From Proteobacteria bacterium CAG:495 (lineage in GTDB: Bacteria > Pseudomonadota > Alphaproteobacteria > RF32 > CAG-239), in NCBI GenBank assembly GCA_000432275.1, contig HF995292.1:1-8410 (forward strand): a DNA stretch of 8,410 nt. The letters are read 5' to 3'. The position numbers and the translations under genes are program-made. The notes beneath the pieces were generated by a model, which did not search any database, was not told the DNA's origin, and worked only from the letters and a program-made list of their open reading frames with translations. Positions 5,203 to 8,410 of the stretch are shown here, piece by piece (the stretch's first letter is position 1; each line of letters begins with the position of its first letter).

Positions 5203-6072
5203 ATGAAACTGCCCCTGCTCACCATATGTTTAACTCTGGTTGCCGCCACGGCACAAGCCTCGGACGTTAACCTGACTGCGGACCAAAAGGTTGAATGGCA
5301 TCAAAAAAGCCAGAAGATCGTCGCCGTCGGCAATGCCGTTGCAACCAAGGATGATATGAACATCAAAGCCGACCGCCTCATCGGCTATTATGCCGGCAGA
5401 CAAAATACGGCCAAAGGCAAAAGCAAAATAACCAAAGTCGAAGCCAGAGGCAATGTTGCCATGCATTCTCCCAAAGCCGACGCTTTCGGCAGCGCCATGG
5501 ACTACGATTTGGTTCAGGATGTTGTTATCCTTCGCGGAGAACCCGCCAAAATAAAAACCGATACCGAAACCATCAGTGCTGAAGACAACATAACTTATTA
5601 TCCTTCCCAGCAAAAAGCCGTCGCCTTTGGTAATGTCATCGCCGTAGACAAGGATTCCAACCGGATTTTTGCCGACAAAATGGTCGCATATTTCATCAAA
5701 GGCGGAAACAACGACAATACATCAGGCCTCACCCTTGACAAAGTTGAAATCTCCGGCAATGTCAAAATAAAAACCCCGAATGCCGATGTCAGCTCCGATC
5801 GCGGAACATACCTTCCCCGCACCGGCAAGATTAAACTCTATGACCACATTGTAATTGAACAAAACGGCAACATTTTAAAAGGAGACCTTGCCGAAACCGA
5901 CTTGAACACCGGCATCAGCAAATTATTGTCGTCCGCCAAACAAAGACGGGTTAAAGGCGTTTTCAAAGAAAAACAAGAAAAAGACAAAAAAACGGCGTCT
6001 GAACAACAGGCTCCCAAACCAGATACCGCAAAACAGAAAAGTGAAACCAATGACTATCAACTACAATACTGA
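5203..6072 (+). CDS. lptA: Periplasmic LPS-bridge protein LptA, enlarged
   Basis: Periplasmic OstA-family protein that stacks into the filament carrying LPS from LptC to LptD. It is 289 residues, far longer than the E. coli 185. A signal peptide is clear (hydrophobic core at about 3-16, likely cut after AQA at 17-19). Two similar halves follow, about 39-112 and 139-216. Each starts with a VAxGN-type strand, then IKADR/IFADK, then KVEARGNV/KVEISGNV, then a strand ending in VVIL or KLYD. A third cycle seems to begin at about 219 and breaks off near 243. Residues 244-289 are a Lys/Gln/Glu-rich, probably disordered tail. The gene lies 2 nt after lptC, with a GGGA binding site, and overlaps lptB by 23 nt. 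LptD's N-terminal OstA domain is an alternative reading, but size and context favour LptA. Confidence 0.9.
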   Translation: MKLPLLTICLTLVAATAQASDVNLTADQKVEWHQKSQKIVAVGNAVATKDDMNIKADRLIGYYAGRQNTAKGKSKITKVEARGNVAMHSPKADAFGSAMDYDLVQDVVILRGEPAKIKTDTETISAEDNITYYPSQQKAVAFGNVIAVDKDSNRIFADKMVAYFIKGGNNDNTSGLTLDKVEISGNVKIKTPNADVSSDRGTYLPRTGKIKLYDHIVIEQNGNILKGDLAETDLNTGISKLLSSAKQRRVKGVFKEKQEKDKKTASEQQAPKPDTAKQKSETNDYQLQY

Positions 6073-6793
6073 ATCAAAACTAGAGGTTTTTAACATCGGC
6101 AAAAAATATAAGAACCGTCCGGTTCTGCGCAATGTTTCGCTTAACGTCAGAAGAGGGGAAGCGGTCGGATTGCTCGGACCAAACGGCGCCGGAAAAACCA
6201 CCTGTTTTTATTGCGTCACCGGCCTGATAACCCCGGACTACGGAGACGTTCACATTGACGGCCAGGACATCACCAATCTGCCGATGTATCGCCGCGCCCG
6301 CATGGGCATCGGTTACCTGCCGCAAGAAGCCTCCATTTTCCGCTCGTTGTCGGTTGAAGACAACATCAAGGCTGTGTTGGAAATTGTCATTGACGACGAA
6401 AGCAAAAGAGAAAATATGCTGGAGGAACTGTTATCGGAATTTTCAATCGCCCATCTGCGCAAAAGTCCGGCTATAGCTTTGTCCGGCGGCGAACGGCGGC
6501 GTTTGGAAATTGCCCGTGCCTTGGCCAGCCAGCCGCATTATATTCTGCTTGACGAACCGTTGGCAGGTATCGACCCCATTGCCGTCGGCGAAATCCGCAA
6601 TCTGGTGTCTCAATTGAAACATCGCGGCTTAGGCGTATTGATTACGGACCACAACGTTCGCGAAACGCTGGACATCACCGATCGTGCCTATATTCTTCAC
6701 GGCGGTTCGGTACTGATGGAAGGGTCCCCCGAAGAAATCGTCGCCAGCAAAGAAGTACGCAAGGTTTATCTCGGTGACAGTTTCTCCTTGTAA
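6050..6793 (+). CDS. lptB: LPS export ABC transporter ATPase LptB
   Basis: Cytoplasmic ATPase of the LptB2FG transporter, which extracts LPS from the inner membrane and pushes it along the LptC-LptA bridge. The 247 residues counted from ATG 6050 have Walker A GPNGAGKT at 43-50, a Q-loop in YLPQEASIF at 89-97, signature LSGGE at 144-148, Walker B ILLDEP at 165-170 and switch His201. The YLPQEASIF and LITDHNVRETL stretches and the VYLGDSFSL end are diagnostic of LptB rather than other ABC ATPases. An in-frame GTG at 6041 would add three residues. Neither start has a clear ribosome binding site. The overlap with lptA suggests translational coupling. lptF and lptG, the membrane partners, are not in the window. 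Confidence 0.96.
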   Translation: MTINYNTESKLEVFNIGKKYKNRPVLRNVSLNVRRGEAVGLLGPNGAGKTTCFYCVTGLITPDYGDVHIDGQDITNLPMYRRARMGIGYLPQEASIFRSLSVEDNIKAVLEIVIDDESKRENMLEELLSEFSIAHLRKSPAIALSGGERRRLEIARALASQPHYILLDEPLAGIDPIAVGEIRNLVSQLKHRGLGVLITDHNVRETLDITDRAYILHGGSVLMEGSPEEIVASKEVRKVYLGDSFSL

Positions 6794-6837
6794 AATCATC
6801 ACCCTGCCTCTTTCTGCGCGGCAATAAGGAATATGTA

Positions 6838-8334
6838 ATGGCTCTGACTCCTAAACTGGAAATACGTCAATCCCAATCCTTATTAATGACGCCTCAGCTG
6901 CGCCAGGCCATTAATTTGCTGCAAATGTCCAACTTGGAACTCAACGAGCTGCTGGAACAGGAGCTGAACAGTAATCCGTTGCTGGAAAGAGAGGAAGACC
7001 GCCTCAACGAGAGCCCGGACCTCCCCGCATTGTCGATAGACGAGTTTAATGCCGATGACAAACGGGAGCTTCCCGAAAGCGGAGACTTTGAGCCGGACAT
7101 CGACTATGACAATAACTTTGACGATGACTTTGCCAGCGACCGCGAAGGTTACGAGACCGATAACGACTACGCCTGGTCTGATTATAATCGCAGCAAAACC
7201 GGCGGAACAGACGAAGATTTTGATTATTTTGAAAAAAAGTTGGCTGACACCCAGTCCTTATATCGCCAAGTCGAAAATCAAATAACCCTGAACTTTACTG
7301 CCCCGCGCCAACGCATTATCGCCGGACTGCTAAGTGAGCAGCTTGACGCGGCCGGCTATTTTCGCGGAAAAACGGCAGATATAGCCAAAGCGCTAAAAAC
7401 CACCGAAAATGAAATAACAGACGTCCTTCAAAAACTGAAAACTTTTGAACCGTCCGGCCTGTTCGCACAGGATTTGAAAGAATGTCTCGAAATCCAGCTT
7501 CGCGACATCAACCGTTACGACCCGGCCATTGCTTGTTTGTTGGACAATTTAGACCTGTTGGCCGAACGCAAATTCAAAGAATTAAAAAAACTTTGCAAGG
7601 TAGATGACGAAGATCTCGCTTCAATGATTGACGATATAAAATCATTAAACCCCAAGCCTGCCGCTTCTTACAAATACGACCTGACCACTTACGTCATTCC
7701 CGACGTTTACGTCCGCCGAAACAAAGACGCTAGCTATCATCTCGAGCTAAACAATATGTCCTTGCCGCGATTGCTGATTAACCGTCAATATTATGCCGAT
7801 ATCCTTTCCGGCAAAACCGACCGGCAGGCAAAACGTTACCTCAAAGACAATCTCGCTCAGGCTAACTTTTTGCTTAAAGCGCTGCATCAAAGGGCAACAA
7901 CCATTTTACGCGTCAGCGAAGAAATCGTCAAACAACAGCACGAATTTTTTGAACACGGCATTGACCGGCTCAAACCGATGAGCCTGAAAGATGTTGCCTA
8001 TAATCTGGAAATGCACGAAAGCACTGTTAGTCGTGTAACCAACCGCAAATATATGCAAACGCCTCGCGGCCTTTTCGAACTAAAATATTTCTTTTCCGCC
8101 GCAGCCGGTACATACACCGGAGCCGAAGATATTTCCACCCTCAGCATCAAAAACAAAATCAAACAACTCATCAATGAAGAAGCTCCGACGGAAATCCTTT
8201 CTGACGATAAAATCGTTGAACTTCTGGCCCGGGAAGGAATTAAAATAGCCCGCCGAACCGTCGCCAAATACCGTGAAGCGCAAAGCATTCCAACCTCAGC
8301 CGAGCGCAAACGCCTCAAGCGTAATAATATTTAG
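6838..8334 (+). CDS. rpoN: RNA polymerase sigma-54 factor
   Basis: Sigma-54, 498 residues, complete. It directs RNA polymerase to -24/-12 promoters and needs an AAA+ activator to open them. Region I (about 1-50) is Gln/Leu-rich and holds the activator-response sequence. Residues 51-132 form a strongly acidic region II (about 30 Asp/Glu in 82). The core-binding region runs from about 135 to 320. The helix-turn-helix lies near 383-403 (LKDVAYNLEMHESTVSRVTN), and the RpoN box ARRTVAKYRE at 471-480 is a perfect match and reads the -24 element. The ATG has AAGGA at 6826-6830, 7 nt upstream. It follows lptB by 44 nt with no terminator, so it is probably read with the lpt genes, as in many proteobacteria. 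Nothing suggests damage. Confidence 0.97.
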   Translation: MALTPKLEIRQSQSLLMTPQLRQAINLLQMSNLELNELLEQELNSNPLLEREEDRLNESPDLPALSIDEFNADDKRELPESGDFEPDIDYDNNFDDDFASDREGYETDNDYAWSDYNRSKTGGTDEDFDYFEKKLADTQSLYRQVENQITLNFTAPRQRIIAGLLSEQLDAAGYFRGKTADIAKALKTTENEITDVLQKLKTFEPSGLFAQDLKECLEIQLRDINRYDPAIACLLDNLDLLAERKFKELKKLCKVDDEDLASMIDDIKSLNPKPAASYKYDLTTYVIPDVYVRRNKDASYHLELNNMSLPRLLINRQYYADILSGKTDRQAKRYLKDNLAQANFLLKALHQRATTILRVSEEIVKQQHEFFEHGIDRLKPMSLKDVAYNLEMHESTVSRVTNRKYMQTPRGLFELKYFFSAAAGTYTGAEDISTLSIKNKIKQLINEEAPTEILSDDKIVELLAREGIKIARRTVAKYREAQSIPTSAERKRLKRNNI

Positions 8335-8377
8335 CTGAAATCTCTGTAATTTTCCGTCCACGCTGCACAAATAACTA

Positions 8378-8406
8378 TTTACTCTGTTTTTGTTTTTTGT
8401 TATAAT
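8378..8406 (+). promoter_or_regulatory. Sigma-70 type promoter downstream of rpoN
   Basis: TTTACT (8378-8383; 4 of 6 to the -35 consensus) is followed by a 17-nt, T-rich spacer and a perfect TATAAT (8401-8406). It reads out of the window to the right. In proteobacteria the gene after rpoN is usually the ribosome hibernation factor hpf/raiA, so that is a likely target, but it is not in view. The 8335-8377 stretch shows no terminator hairpin, so rpoN transcription may also read through. Confidence 0.6.
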
Positions 8407-8410
8407 AAAA

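Overview
The window comes from a Gram-negative bacterium, most likely an alphaproteobacterium of moderate GC content. The genes for KDO synthesis and LPS transport show an LPS-bearing outer membrane. The order lptC-lptA-lptB-rpoN is typical of proteobacteria. The control region between the two gene blocks carries GANTC (CcrM-type) sites and a CtrA-type box, which are alphaproteobacterial hallmarks. No species can be named from sequence alone.

Left block (1-3141, minus strand): a streptomycin-type operon read right to left, rpsL (S12) - rpsG (S7) - fusA (EF-G) - tuf (EF-Tu, only its first 10 codons in the window). Gaps are short (13 and 21 nt) except for 156 nt between fusA and tuf, which holds a long inverted repeat and AT-rich sequence. 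A near-consensus sigma-70 promoter with a 17-nt spacer sits about 100 nt upstream of rpsL.

Centre (3142-3553): a 412-nt divergent intergenic region and the most unusual part of the window. It contains the rpsL promoter and leader, seven GANTC sites within 205 nt (about 13 in all the rest of the window by hand count), a perfect TTAA-N7-TTAA box made of two TTAACCTT repeats, four same-direction TTGAGTC heptamers, a GC-rich hairpin and short repeats before kdsD. This suggests methylation- and CtrA/GcrA-linked (cell-cycle) control of one or both operons. That is inference, not shown.

Right block (3554-8334, plus strand): kdsD (arabinose-5-phosphate isomerase for KDO) - lptC - lptA - lptB - rpoN (sigma-54). 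The genes are nearly contiguous: 3-nt and 2-nt gaps, an lptA/lptB overlap, and 44 nt before rpoN. kdsD starts the KDO branch of LPS synthesis. LptB powers LPS extraction from the inner membrane, LptC receives it, and LptA bridges the periplasm. kdsC, which lies between kdsD and lptC in Escherichia coli, is absent here. After rpoN a good sigma-70 promoter at the window edge points to a further gene outside.

All coding genes are well-known families and look intact. I see no phage, transposon, CRISPR, tRNA, rRNA or defence system. The novelty, if any, is in the regulatory DNA.
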